Both the position numbers and the translations under genes were made by a program. The notes under the pieces were generated by a model that saw only the letters and a list, made by a program, of their open reading frames with translations, was not told the DNA's origin and made no database searches. Positions 16,220 through 25,435 of a stretch of DNA of 64,000 nucleotides are shown here, one piece after another (position 1 is the first letter of the stretch; every line of letters begins with the position of its first letter). Location: the NCBI GenBank assembly GCA_965221605.1, contig CBDCSK010000015.1, forward strand, positions 1 to 64,000, given 5' to 3'. The DNA is from Aldehydirespirator sp965221605 (GTDB lineage Bacteria > Actinomycetota > Acidimicrobiia > Acidimicrobiales > Aldehydirespiratoraceae).

Positions 16220-17371
16220 CGCGTCCGTCCACGGGGTCGAGGTGGGCTCCGGATCGTCCGCATCGGCTGCCGGTGTGCCGAGGCGACGGCAGCCGCCCAG
16301 CCCGAACGCCGCGGATGCGAGCTCGTGGGCGGCTCCGGCCGTAGCGGCCCGGTCGAAGAACCCGGCCAGCCGCACGAAGTCCGAACGCCTCGACGACGTG
16401 CCCGTGCCGAGCCGGGCCAGCCTGCTCACGTTGGTGGTGAGGGTGCGGACCGCGGCCAGCGCTTGGCGGGTGTGCTGGTCGAGCCGCGAGGGCCGGCCCG
16501 GCGCCCGGACGAACCAGGCAGCGAGGTGTCGCCAGTCCTGGTCCTCGGTGCCCTTGATCCTGCGGACCGCCAGGCTGGAGCCCAGGCCCGCGTCCTCCAC
16601 TCGGGTCGCCAGACCGGATCGTAGTGCCGGCATCAGGTCGTCGAGGCGGGCGAGCACCAGCTCGAGGGAGCGCCCGATGGGCCCGGTCATGCGCTCGATT
16701 TCGGCCAGCTGCTCGCCCACATAGTCGACGAGGACGCCGGCGAAGATTTGGACCTCCTCGGACGTGAGGTCGTAGCGGTTCTGCCATTCGTTGAGTTGGG
16801 CGAAGAACTGCGTCAGCTCGGTCGTGAAGCTGTCGTGGACATCGAAGACGGTGCGAACGGTGTCGGCTAGGCGGCTCGACGCCCCTGAGGACATCTCCGC
16901 CGGGACCTCGGTGTACTCCAGCACGGCCTCCAGAGCCCGACGGAGGTCGCGCAGCCGACCGGCCTGCATGTCGCCGATCTCGCCCGCGGCGGCCAGCACC
17001 CCCTCGACCAGGTCGAACACCTCCTGGCCGGAGCGGGTGATCAGGTACCGGTGTCGCCTCAGGTAGTAGTCGTCGAGGCTGGAGGGGTTGCCCACCGACG
17101 ACGACACCGTGAGGTTGCCCCAGCGGCGCAGGCTCTCCAGGCGGTCCCGTACCGTGTCTGCGTCGATACCGGTGCGGCCGGCCACGTCCTCGGGGGTGAA
17201 CTCGGCGAAGAAGGTGTCGGCGAAGACTCGAAGGATGGCCCGGTACTCGTTCCACTCCTCGCCGCCCAGGTACCGGAACAGCAGGCGAGCACCGTCGGGA
17301 TCGTCGCCCGGGGCGTGGTTGAGATGGTTGTACTGCGGTTGGGTGGGGTTGCCGTTCGGGGGTCGTGTCAT
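16215..17371 (-). pseudogene. DUF2397 (TIGR02677, JetA-like) N-terminal fragment, interrupted by IS
   Basis: About 386 codons from ATG 17371 (MTRPPNGNPTQPQYNHLNHAPG). Seen: LFRYLGGEEWNEYRAILRVFADTFFAEFTPEDV and DTVRDRLESLRRWGNLTVSSS, a winged-helix-like start typical of TIGR02677, then helical segments. In Wadjet this is the kleisin-like partner of the SMC ATPase. The ATG overlaps the stop of the SMC gene (ATGA). After residue ~385 the frame runs into the IS and would end at 16034 with about 60 foreign, hydrophobic residues. The kleisin function is probably lost because the C-terminal part is detached. Confidence 0.87.
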
Positions 17372-20300
17372 GAGTCCGACTTGTGGGTGAGGGTGGCGCC
17401 GTCCCACCGGTAGTGCTCGAGCAGGATGGTCTCAAGAGTCGCGTCGCGTATGACCTCGGTCACGGCCAGTTCTGGCACGGTGGCGTGGGTTCCCCAGAGT
17501 CGTTCGCTGGTGGCGATGAAGTCCAGGTCCAGTTCGACCAGCAGACTGAACAGCGCGGCATGGTTGTCTTCCGAGACCTTGGCGAAGGCATCGTCGAGCA
17601 GCACGAATCGGGCTATGCCGGGCCGCTCCTCGCCTGGGGGTGCCTGGTGCTCCGACAGCGCGTCGCAGGAAGCTGACGCGGCTGCGAACAGCGGCAGGTA
17701 GGCGACCAGCTTCTTCTCGCCCTCCGAGAGCGCCGTCGACCTGCTCAGCCGCGATTCCCCGCTGCCCCGGCGCACCATCACCGCCATCTCGTGCCATTGC
17801 TTGTAGTCGAGCGTCTCGGCGATCAGCTGGCGGTAGGCGAGGTCGGGCTGCTCGGCCCTGGCCGCGTCGAGACGGTCCGACAACGCCCGGCGCAGTTCGG
17901 CGGTCTCGTCCTCGGTGCGGACATCGGGCTTCTTGGCCAGCAGTTCAACCATGCGGGCGGTGGCGTCGTCGAGTTCGCCTGAGCGGCGCCATCTCAGACG
18001 CACACCGACGCGGTGCGCGGTGGCGACCGCACCGAGCCGGGTATTCATGTGCTTGACGAGCCGCTCGGCGTCGAAGATCTTGTCGGCGATCTCCCTCGCG
18101 ATCATTCCCTGTAGCAGCTGGCGCAGAGCGTCGTCCTGTTTGCGGTTGAGCAGACCTGCGACCCTCTGGTGCTGCTCGGCCACCGCGGGGACCGACTCCG
18201 CCAGCGTCGCCCGTCCCGATGGGCCGGTCAGCTCGACGCGCAGCGGCATGTCCGGGTCCGGCTGGAGGCCGGCGGCGTCCCATCCGGCTCCGAGAGTGTC
18301 TCGCCTCTGGAGCAAGGACTGGTGAACGCTGTCCGGCCGTACCTCGGGCACCTCGGCTGGGCCCGCGCGCCGGTTCTGATCCGATCGTGCTGCGGCGTCT
18401 GCGACTAGCCGCGACAGCGATTCGATCGTCTGTCGAAGCCCCTCGGATCCCGGCGCCGGAGCCACCAGGACGTTGTCGGCAGTGCCGCCGCTGTCGCTGC
18501 TGCTGCCCCCACCCGCATTGCCAGCGTCGGAGGTCGAGCGTGGCCCTTCGGTGTCTGCATCGGGCTCGGCGTTTCCGGCTCGGATGGCATTCACATAGCC
18601 CGGTGTCGCCAAGGCCTCGTCGAGCGAGACTCGAGCTGCCTCGCATGCCTGCTCGGACCGTTCGGTGCGCTCGGCTGCGACCTTCGCGGCTGCTTCGGCC
18701 TCCGCCTTGCGCTCCAGGGCCCGGCGCTGCTCCTTGCGCAACTGGGGCGCTCTGGCTTCCAGGCTGGTCAGCTCGGTGCGGCACCGGCCGCGGGTTGTGA
18801 CAACATCCGCGTACTCGGCCCCGATGCTGTCCTCCAGGGTGGCCAGGACGGCACACTCGTCGGCGTGCTTCGCCTCGACACGGCGAAGCTCGGCCTGTTC
18901 CTCCGCCAGCGCCTGGGTCGCCTTGCGCCAGCGGTCGGCCGCTCGCCTCCATGATGTGATCGACCGTGCGAGGGTCTCGGCGTGGGATCGGCACCGCTGC
19001 AGTGCGGCATCGGCCTCAGCGAGATCGCGCTTGAAGGCGCTGAGCCCGTGGTCGTTGGCGGGCAGTGAGAGCGTCGTTGCTGTGCGGTGCAAAGTATCTG
19101 ACGACTGGCTGAGTTCCCGTTCCGCGGCGGCCTCGGCCCCGGCGGCCTCGGCCCGGTTGGCCGCGGCCTCGTCGAGGGCGGCGGTGTCGGCAGCTACCTG
19201 AGCCTGCGTACTGAGGATGGCTGCGGTGGCCGGCAGGCGATCGCGCTGGCGCTGCGCCTCACGCCGGGCACTGCGGTTGCGTTCCAGTTCGGTCCGGCTG
19301 TGCCGCACGATCTCGGCAGCATCGTCCAGGTGGTGCCGGGCCTCGGCTCGGGCCCTCTCGAGGGCGGCGCGCCGGGCCGTCGCGCCGATGTGCTCTGCCC
19401 GGTCCTTGCGATGGCGCCCGCGCAGCGACCCGACCCGGAATTCTCCGTCGACGGCCACGACGGTGGTCGCGTCCGAAGAGGGGTTGCAGGAGATCGACTC
19501 CAGCAGTTTCTGCACCGAGCCCGCGTCGCACTGCCCGGCGAGCCGGTGAGGAACCGTGACGGCGAGGATCTCGCTCAGCGGGTCGGCCACGCCCTGGGTT
19601 GCGACTGCCACCAGTTCGCCGCTGGCCAGTTCGAAGGCTCCGTCGGCGGGTCGAGCCGACAGCAGGCCCGAGGACTCCATGGCGGCCTCCAGTCCAGCAC
19701 GCTGCGGCTCCCGAAGGCCGGGGGCGAAGTCGATGAGATCGGCGAGGCACCAATCGCCCTCGTGCTGCCAGGCCATACGGGGGGCTTCGGGCTCAGCCCG
19801 GCGTTCCAACTCGTCGACGACTGATAGCGCATCTTGCTCGGCCTGTTGCTCGTGCTCGAGCCGTGCCTCCACCGCAGCCACCGTGCTTCGCCAATGGTCC
19901 ACGAGGGTCTCGGCCTCCACAAGAAGGCGTTCCAGCAGCCTGTCCGGATCGGTGGTCGACGCGCCCGCACCCAGGGGCTCGACCTTGGCTACCGCTGCCG
20001 CTTCGGGTCCGTGGAGGCCGGCTGATTCCAGCAATCGGACGGTCTCCGTCGCCCATTCGCGGGCTTGCCGGTGCCATTCGGTCCTCGCTGCGGCGAGCAG
20101 CCGGTTGCTCTCGGTGAGGCGTTCCGCAGCATGGTCGGCGGCGCCGGCGGCATGTCGGTGGGTCGCCTCCGCCTGGTCGAGTGCCCGTGCCGCGGTCTGC
20201 TCAGCCCGCAGTGCCTTCTCGATCTGCTCGACATCGGAGCGGCGCCGGTCGACGGCGGTGACCGCGGCCGCCAGCTCACGGTTGACGCCGGACAGGTCGA

Positions 20301-21699
20301 GGGCCGCGGGTTCCGCCAGGGTCAGCACTCGGGTGCCGGTCTGGTCCGGCCGGGCCCGAGGTCGATCAGGGGATTCGTCATCGGGCATGGGCGCGGTCGC
20401 CGCGGCCTGGCCGGCGGTCTCGGCAGAGGTGTGAGCCATGTCCTTCTCGGTCACCGTGACCGGACCCGGCGGTCGCCGGTCCAGGCGGCAGCGGCTCCCC
20501 ATCTCGCGGCCGGTCGCAAGCTCGTTGTTGAGGGTGTCCCTGTCGTCCAGGCTCCTGTGCCGGGCCTGGCCAAGTTCGTGGGCGTCCTCGTCGGTTCGCC
20601 GCTCGGCAGCGCCCACCCTGGCGGCCGCGGTCTCGCACTGCTGGGCCAGGTCGCGTACGAGTTCTCGGAGCCCCTCGAGTTGCTGGCCCTGCTGGTAGGC
20701 CGGGGATTTCTCGAGTGCCCCGATCTCCAGCCGGAGCCGTCGCTGCTCGGCTTCGAGCGCATCGATCTCACCGTCGAGCCGGGTGAGATCGTTGGTCGCA
20801 GCCGTGGCCGCTTGCTTCGCGGTCCCCTCGTAGCGGGCGCAGTCGCGCCGTTCCCGGAGGCGCTGCTGGCTCTCGGCCACACGGCTTTGCAGGTCGCTGA
20901 GACAGTAGGAGCGGTAGACGTCGAGCAGGCCCTGCACCGCGTCCAGCGTCCTGGCTAGTTCGGCGACGCTGCGGCGATGCTCGTCGAGGTCGTCGAGGGG
21001 CTGGGCCGCCTCCGCTAGAGCCTGTTCGGACACTTGCGGGAGCGCATCCACCAGGTAGTCCCTGAGTTCCAGGTCGATGCGGTCGCCGACTCGGGGGCTG
21101 CGCGCCTTGTTGATGAGGCGGATGTGCTGGTCGATGGACGCCCCGGCGAAGAGCCGCTGCTCGACCGCGCGCCGGTAGTCGCGTCGCTGGGCCTTGTTGA
21201 AGACGGGATCGCCGTCGAGGGCTGCCCGCAGAGCCTCGGACGAGAGCGCGGTTCCGCCTGCGGCCAGGTCCAGGTCGATGCCGGGGCGTTTGGAGGTCAG
21301 GAACCACCAGGTGTTGACGCTGTCGGCCTGCCTGTTCGCCTTGATGCCGCAGCCGCACACGAGGAACTCGTCGCCGCGCTCGAACTCGATCCACAGGTAG
21401 CCGACGGGCTGTGCGTCGTCGCGCCCGCTGAGCATCCAGGACTTGAGGATCCCGCTCTGCTCGCCCGCCGCGTCGATGCCTCTTTCGCGGGTGGTCAGCA
21501 GGAACGGCAGCAGCATGTTCATGGCCGTCGATTTGCCCGAGCCGTTGACGCCCCGCAACAGCAGCCGGCCGCCGGCGAAGCTCAGCACCTCGTTGCCGTA
21601 CTGGTAGACGTTGACGATCCCGGCACGGCTCAGTCGCCACCGGGGGGTTGCCGCGGCGTCTGTTGGGGATCGGTGATCCGCCTGCACCGTCACGGCCAC
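17368..21699 (-). CDS. jetC: SMC/SbcC-like ATPase, TIGR02680 (Wadjet JetC-like)
   Basis: A 1443-residue protein. Walker A GVNGSGKST is at residues 50-58, long Ala/Arg/Glu coiled coils fill most of the middle, and the C-terminal head carries the ABC signature LSEGEKKLVAYLP and Walker B RFVLLDDAFAKVSED. A Pro/Asp/Thr-rich low-complexity stretch interrupts the coil near residues 410-460. In Wadjet systems this motor extrudes DNA loops and senses small circular DNA. Here it is the first gene of the set, followed by DUF2397, DUF2398 and DUF2399 with overlapping or abutting joints. The start could be GTG 21699, 21693 or 21687; TAGCTT (complement of 21702-21707) favours 21693 if leaderless. Confidence 0.9.
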   Translation of the reverse strand: MAVTVQADHRSPTDAAATPRWRLSRAGIVNVYQYGNEVLSFAGGRLLLRGVNGSGKSTAMNMLLPFLLTTRERGIDAAGEQSGILKSWMLSGRDDAQPVGYLWIEFERGDEFLVCGCGIKANRQADSVNTWWFLTSKRPGIDLDLAAGGTALSSEALRAALDGDPVFNKAQRRDYRRAVEQRLFAGASIDQHIRLINKARSPRVGDRIDLELRDYLVDALPQVSEQALAEAAQPLDDLDEHRRSVAELARTLDAVQGLLDVYRSYCLSDLQSRVAESQQRLRERRDCARYEGTAKQAATAATNDLTRLDGEIDALEAEQRRLRLEIGALEKSPAYQQGQQLEGLRELVRDLAQQCETAAARVGAAERRTDEDAHELGQARHRSLDDRDTLNNELATGREMGSRCRLDRRPPGPVTVTEKDMAHTSAETAGQAAATAPMPDDESPDRPRARPDQTGTRVLTLAEPAALDLSGVNRELAAAVTAVDRRRSDVEQIEKALRAEQTAARALDQAEATHRHAAGAADHAAERLTESNRLLAAARTEWHRQAREWATETVRLLESAGLHGPEAAAVAKVEPLGAGASTTDPDRLLERLLVEAETLVDHWRSTVAAVEARLEHEQQAEQDALSVVDELERRAEPEAPRMAWQHEGDWCLADLIDFAPGLREPQRAGLEAAMESSGLLSARPADGAFELASGELVAVATQGVADPLSEILAVTVPHRLAGQCDAGSVQKLLESISCNPSSDATTVVAVDGEFRVGSLRGRHRKDRAEHIGATARRAALERARAEARHHLDDAAEIVRHSRTELERNRSARREAQRQRDRLPATAAILSTQAQVAADTAALDEAAANRAEAAGAEAAAERELSQSSDTLHRTATTLSLPANDHGLSAFKRDLAEADAALQRCRSHAETLARSITSWRRAADRWRKATQALAEEQAELRRVEAKHADECAVLATLEDSIGAEYADVVTTRGRCRTELTSLEARAPQLRKEQRRALERKAEAEAAAKVAAERTERSEQACEAARVSLDEALATPGYVNAIRAGNAEPDADTEGPRSTSDAGNAGGGSSSDSGGTADNVLVAPAPGSEGLRQTIESLSRLVADAAARSDQNRRAGPAEVPEVRPDSVHQSLLQRRDTLGAGWDAAGLQPDPDMPLRVELTGPSGRATLAESVPAVAEQHQRVAGLLNRKQDDALRQLLQGMIAREIADKIFDAERLVKHMNTRLGAVATAHRVGVRLRWRRSGELDDATARMVELLAKKPDVRTEDETAELRRALSDRLDAARAEQPDLAYRQLIAETLDYKQWHEMAVMVRRGSGESRLSRSTALSEGEKKLVAYLPLFAAASASCDALSEHQAPPGEERPGIARFVLLDDAFAKVSEDNHAALFSLLVELDLDFIATSERLWGTHATVPELAVTEVIRDATLETILLEHYRWDGATLTHKSDS

Positions 21700-21789
21700 G
21701 GAAGCTAGCGCAACGCAATGACATCGCCTAGGGCGGACACTTCAGCTGACTCGGGACCAATTTCTGCACTTGAAACATCATGTAAATGC

Positions 21790-21825
21790 TTGACAGATGT
21801 CACACCGGTGTGAGATACTGTGTTC
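21790..21825 (+). promoter_or_regulatory. Promoter with internal palindromic operator for the DUF222-HNH gene
   Basis: TTGACA (21790-21795) and GATACT (21814-21819) are spaced 18 bp, with ATG 6 nt after the -10 box. A perfect 14-bp palindrome TCACACCGGTGTGA (21800-21813) fills the spacer, an ideal position for a repressor that excludes RNA polymerase. Confidence 0.7.
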
Positions 21826-23208
21826 ATGTTGATCGAAGCCGCCCGCCGGGCCGAGGCCGCCGCAAGAGAGATGCTGGCCTGCGTCAGTGAGGGCTCGGTC
21901 TCGTGCGCGGAGGCGCGCGAGGCGCTGGTGATCTCCAAGGCGTTCATGGCGGCGGGTTCGGCGTTCCAGGTCGGCGCAGCCCAGGTCATCGCCAACGGCG
22001 AGCGCCACGGCGACGGCGGCGCCCAGGTTCTCGCCGATGGAGCCGGGCTGCCGCGCCATGAGGCCCGCAGCCAGGTCAAGACGGCTCGGGTGATCGAGGC
22101 GGCCCCCTCGCTCAGGGATGCGGTGGAGTCGGGGCGGGTGCCAGCAGCCAACGCCAAGCGGCTCGCGGACGCCATCGAGAAGACCGGCGCCGATGCGGTC
22201 GAGTCAGACCCGGACCTGTTGGCCAGGGCCCAGTCGATGCGGCCCGAACAGTTCACCCGCGAGGCACGCCGGTGGACCGCTGACCGCCAGGTCGACGGCG
22301 GCGAGGCCGACTACCAGCGCTTGCGGACCAAGCGCTATGTGCGCATCTGGGACAGCGACGACGGCACCGTGGAGATGCACGCCAAGTTCGACCCCGTCAC
22401 CGGTCGCCGCATCAACAACCGGCTCCAGGCCGAAGCCCGCCGCCTCCTCGACGCCGACAAGCAAAGCGAAGGCGGCCCCGACGGGAAGCGGCGCAGCTTC
22501 GACCAGTGCATGGCCGACGCCCTCGACAACCTCGCCTCCGGCGCAGGCGCCGGCAGCGCCAAGCCGTTCGCCGACATCTGTGTGGTCGCGCACGTCGACG
22601 ACGCCACCGGCAAGCTCATAGCCGAACTCCCCGACGGGGTGCGGCTGCCCCAGCCGGTTCTCGAACAGCTCTCCTGCAACGCCAAGATCACCGGCGCCAT
22701 CTACGACCGCAAAGGCAAACCCATCTGGCGCACCGAGTCCCGGCGCACCGTCACCGAGGCCCAGTGGCAACTGCTCATCGCGAAATGGCGCGGCTGCTTC
22801 CACTGCGGCGCCAACCCGGGCATCTGCCAAGGCCACCACATCGAGCCGGCCCCACGAGGCGGACCCACCAAGCTCGACAACCTGGTCCCAGCCTGCTGGA
22901 GCCGTCACCACCGGATCCACCACGATGGCTGGCAGATCCACAAGAAGCCCGACGGCTACCACACCCTGCACCCATCCGACCACATCCACTACGGACCCGC
23001 CCGCGCCCCCGAACAACCAGACCTCTACAAGACTGACGCACAACACGACCCCGACCCTCCCCACGACGGTCGTGCCGATCACGCGCGCCGGACTCTCCCT
23101 GCCCAGCACCGCGAACTCGTCGGCGCGCCCCAAGCCAGGCCGGGCACCGCAGCCGCACGAGCAGCGCTGCACAACACCAGAGCCAAACGGGACAGGCAAC
23201 GCCGGTAG
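21826..23208 (+). CDS. DUF222 / HNH endonuclease (13E12-repeat family)
   Basis: A 460-residue protein. The N-terminal DUF222 region (AEAAAREMLACVSEGSVSCAEAREALVISKAF, RHEARSQVKTARVI) is followed by a C-terminal HNH domain: CFHCGANPGICQGHHIEPAPRGGPTKLDNLVPACWSRHHRIHH, with zinc-type CxxC and the catalytic His. It resembles the multi-copy 13E12-type proteins of actinobacteria, whose biological role is unsettled (mobile or nuclease). The leaderless promoter with operator suggests tight repression. It is divergent from the Wadjet operon. The Asp/Pro/His-rich tail is likely disordered. Confidence 0.9.
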   Translation: MLIEAARRAEAAAREMLACVSEGSVSCAEAREALVISKAFMAAGSAFQVGAAQVIANGERHGDGGAQVLADGAGLPRHEARSQVKTARVIEAAPSLRDAVESGRVPAANAKRLADAIEKTGADAVESDPDLLARAQSMRPEQFTREARRWTADRQVDGGEADYQRLRTKRYVRIWDSDDGTVEMHAKFDPVTGRRINNRLQAEARRLLDADKQSEGGPDGKRRSFDQCMADALDNLASGAGAGSAKPFADICVVAHVDDATGKLIAELPDGVRLPQPVLEQLSCNAKITGAIYDRKGKPIWRTESRRTVTEAQWQLLIAKWRGCFHCGANPGICQGHHIEPAPRGGPTKLDNLVPACWSRHHRIHHDGWQIHKKPDGYHTLHPSDHIHYGPARAPEQPDLYKTDAQHDPDPPHDGRADHARRTLPAQHRELVGAPQARPGTAAARAALHNTRAKRDRQRR

Positions 23209-23219
23209 CCTTCGGGGTC

Positions 23220-24776
23220 GTGGCTGGTACGCCCATGCACGACAAGCTCGAGGATCTGCGGACTCGAAAGTCCGAGGCGCTGGCGGCCGGTCCCGAGCGG
23301 GCGGTGAAGCGCCAGCACGACAAGGGCAAGCTGCTGGCCCGGGAACGGCTCGACTACCTGCTGGACGCCGGATCGTTCCAAGAGCTCGACATGCTGGCCC
23401 GGCACCGGGCCCACGAGGCCGGACTCGACGACCGCCCCTACACCGACGGCGTGATCACCGGCTGGGGCACCATCGACGGTCGCAAGGTGTTCTTGTTCGC
23501 CCAGGACTTCACCGTGATGGGCGGCGCGCTGGGCGAGGTGTTCGCCGAGAAGCTCCACAAGGTGATGGACCTGGCCATGTCGGTGGGCGCTCCCATGATC
23601 GGGCTCAACGACGGCGCCGGGGCCCGCATCCAGGAGGGCGTGGTGTCGCTCGACGGCTACGGCGGGATCTTCCACCGCAACGTGCAGGCGTCCGGCGTCA
23701 TCCCGCAGATCAGCGTGATCCTCGGGCCGTGTGCGGGCGGCGCCGTCTACAGCCCGGCCATGACCGACTTCATCTTCATGGTCCGCGAGAAGTCCCACAT
23801 GTTCATCACCGGTCCCGACGTGGTGCGCACCGTCACCGGCGAGGCGGTGACCCTCGAGGACCTCGGCGGGGCCACGAGCCACAGCACCAAGTCGGGTGTG
23901 GCCACCTTCGTCGGCGCCGACGAGCATGACGTGCTCGACGAGGTCAAGGCCCTGCTGTCGTTCCTGCCCTCGAACAACCTCGAGCAGCCGCCGAGGTACA
24001 AGTCGGCCGACGACGGTGACCGGGCGTGCACCGCCCTCGACAAGCTGCTGCCCGAGAGCCCCAACGTCCCCTACGACATGAAGGACGTGATCACGGAGGT
24101 GGTCGACGACGGGGACTTCCTCGAGTACCACGCCTCCTGGGCCCGCAGCATCGTGTGCGGCTTCGCCCGGGTCGACGGCCGTTCCGTCGGCGTGGTCGGC
24201 AACCAACCCATGGTGCTGGCCGGAGTGCTCGACATCGAGTCGGCCGAGAAGGCAGCCCGGTTCGTGCGCACCTGCGACGCCTTCAACATCCCGTTGGTGA
24301 CCTTCGTGGACGTGCCCGGCTTCCTGCCGGGGGTGGACCAGGAGCACGGCGGCATCATCCGCCACGGCGCCAAGCTGCTGTACGCCTACTGCGAGGCCGC
24401 GGTGCCCCGCATCTCGATAATCACCCGCAAGGCCTACGGGGGCGCCTACGTGGTGATGGACTCCAAGGGCGTCGGCTCGGACCTCTCCTTCGCCTGGCCC
24501 TCTGCCGAGATAGCGGTCATGGGGCCCCAGGGCGCGGTCGAGATCATCTACCGCCGCGAGCTGGCCGACGCCGCCGATCCCACCGCGCGTCGCGACGAGC
24601 TGGTGGAGGACTACACGCAGCGTCTGGCCAATCCCTACATCGCGGCCGAGCGGGGCTTCGTCGACGAGGTGATCGAGCCGTCGCAGACCCGCCGCAAGAT
24701 CGTGGCCGGCCTGAAGATGCTGGAGTCAAAGCGCGAGGAGATCCCCGAACGCAAGCACGGGAACGTCCCGCTGTGA
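23220..24776 (+). CDS. pccB: Acyl-CoA (propionyl/acetyl-CoA) carboxylase beta subunit
   Basis: A 518-residue carboxyltransferase. Two crotonase-type halves are seen: GVITGWGTIDGRKVFLFAQDFTVMGG with the GGAVYSPAMTDFIFMV oxyanion region, and VVGNQPMVLAGVLDIESAEKAARFVR with the RKAYGGAYVVM region. The closest class is actinobacterial PccB/AccD5, which transfers CO2 from biotin to propionyl- or acetyl-CoA for methylmalonyl-CoA or fatty acid synthesis. A biotinylated alpha subunit is not in the window. The next gene is the epsilon subunit, overlapping by four bases. A TAGCCT box lies 8 nt before GTG 23220; ATG 23235 is an alternative start. Confidence 0.95.
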   Translation: MAGTPMHDKLEDLRTRKSEALAAGPERAVKRQHDKGKLLARERLDYLLDAGSFQELDMLARHRAHEAGLDDRPYTDGVITGWGTIDGRKVFLFAQDFTVMGGALGEVFAEKLHKVMDLAMSVGAPMIGLNDGAGARIQEGVVSLDGYGGIFHRNVQASGVIPQISVILGPCAGGAVYSPAMTDFIFMVREKSHMFITGPDVVRTVTGEAVTLEDLGGATSHSTKSGVATFVGADEHDVLDEVKALLSFLPSNNLEQPPRYKSADDGDRACTALDKLLPESPNVPYDMKDVITEVVDDGDFLEYHASWARSIVCGFARVDGRSVGVVGNQPMVLAGVLDIESAEKAARFVRTCDAFNIPLVTFVDVPGFLPGVDQEHGGIIRHGAKLLYAYCEAAVPRISIITRKAYGGAYVVMDSKGVGSDLSFAWPSAEIAVMGPQGAVEIIYRRELADAADPTARRDELVEDYTQRLANPYIAAERGFVDEVIEPSQTRRKIVAGLKMLESKREEIPERKHGNVPL

Positions 24777-25006
24777 CCGTCGCGGACGCGCTGGCTTCCG
24801 CAGGTGGGCCCGGTGCCATGGAGATCGTGTCGATCACCCCCGAGCCGACCGACGCCGAGCGGGCCGCGATCGTCGCAGCCGTCGAGGCCCTGCAATCCGA
24901 GCTGTGGCCGCGCCTGGGGGCGGTTGCCGTGCCGTCACCCTCGCCCCGCTGGCGCTACGCGGGCCGCCCCTGGCGCCGCCGCCAGAGCTACGGTGGGTGG
25001 ACCTGA
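24773..25006 (+). CDS. accE: Acyl-CoA carboxylase epsilon subunit
   Basis: A 77-residue protein starting with GTG that overlaps the beta-subunit stop (GTGA). It has the family pattern: IVSITPEPTDAERAAIVAAVEAL, then the basic end WRYAGRPWRRRQSYGGW. Epsilon subunits bind the beta subunit and stimulate the actinobacterial carboxylase. The small size and overlap make it easy to miss. Confidence is helped by the strict genomic link to the beta gene. Confidence 0.85.
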   Translation: MTVADALASAGGPGAMEIVSITPEPTDAERAAIVAAVEALQSELWPRLGAVAVPSPSPRWRYAGRPWRRRQSYGGWT

Positions 25007-25057
25007 AAATTATTGTGTTATCATGATTTCCTAGGAACACCACGGAGGAGGTCGACG

Positions 25058-25429
25058 ATGGGAACATTCAGCCAGACCGTGCGGCTGGACAGCATGGACC
25101 GCGAGCGGTCGGCGGAGGTGGAGGCGCTCGTGGACACCGGCGCCTTCTACACGCTGCTGCCGGCCAAGCTGTTGAAAGAGCTGGAGGTGGAGCCGTTCGA
25201 CACCTACACCCTCGAGCTGGCCGACGGCCGGCTGGTGGACCACGATGTCGGCCTCGCGGTGGCCACCATCGGCGAGCGCAGTGCGCCCACCGCGGTGCTC
25301 TTCGGCAACGACGATGTCGAGCCTCTGCTCGGGGCCTTCACGCTGGAGGCGCTCCTGCTGGCGGTCGATCCCCCCAACAGGCGGCTGGTCCCGCTCAAGC
25401 TCCGGATGAGGTGCCGCCCGTCGGTTTGA
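25058..25429 (+). CDS. Clan AA (retropepsin-like) aspartic protease-type protein
   Basis: A 123-residue protein with one aspartyl-protease half: VEALVDTGAFYTLLPAKLL holds the DTGA active-site triad, and LLGAFTLEALLLAVDP matches the hydrophobic-hydrophobic-Gly motif near the end. Such single-domain proteins would have to dimerise. No protease partner or substrate is indicated. GGAGG 10 nt before ATG 25058 sets the start, unlike the leaderless neighbours. The 50 bp before it are AT-rich for this genome and may hold a promoter. Confidence 0.8.
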   Translation: MGTFSQTVRLDSMDRERSAEVEALVDTGAFYTLLPAKLLKELEVEPFDTYTLELADGRLVDHDVGLAVATIGERSAPTAVLFGNDDVEPLLGAFTLEALLLAVDPPNRRLVPLKLRMRCRPSV

Positions 25430-25435
25430 CCGCGG

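Noticed and set aside
15200..16624. A 474-codon + strand frame overlapping the transposase and the truncated DUF2397 gene
   Set aside because: Arg/Pro-rich shadow composition and crosses the IS boundary.
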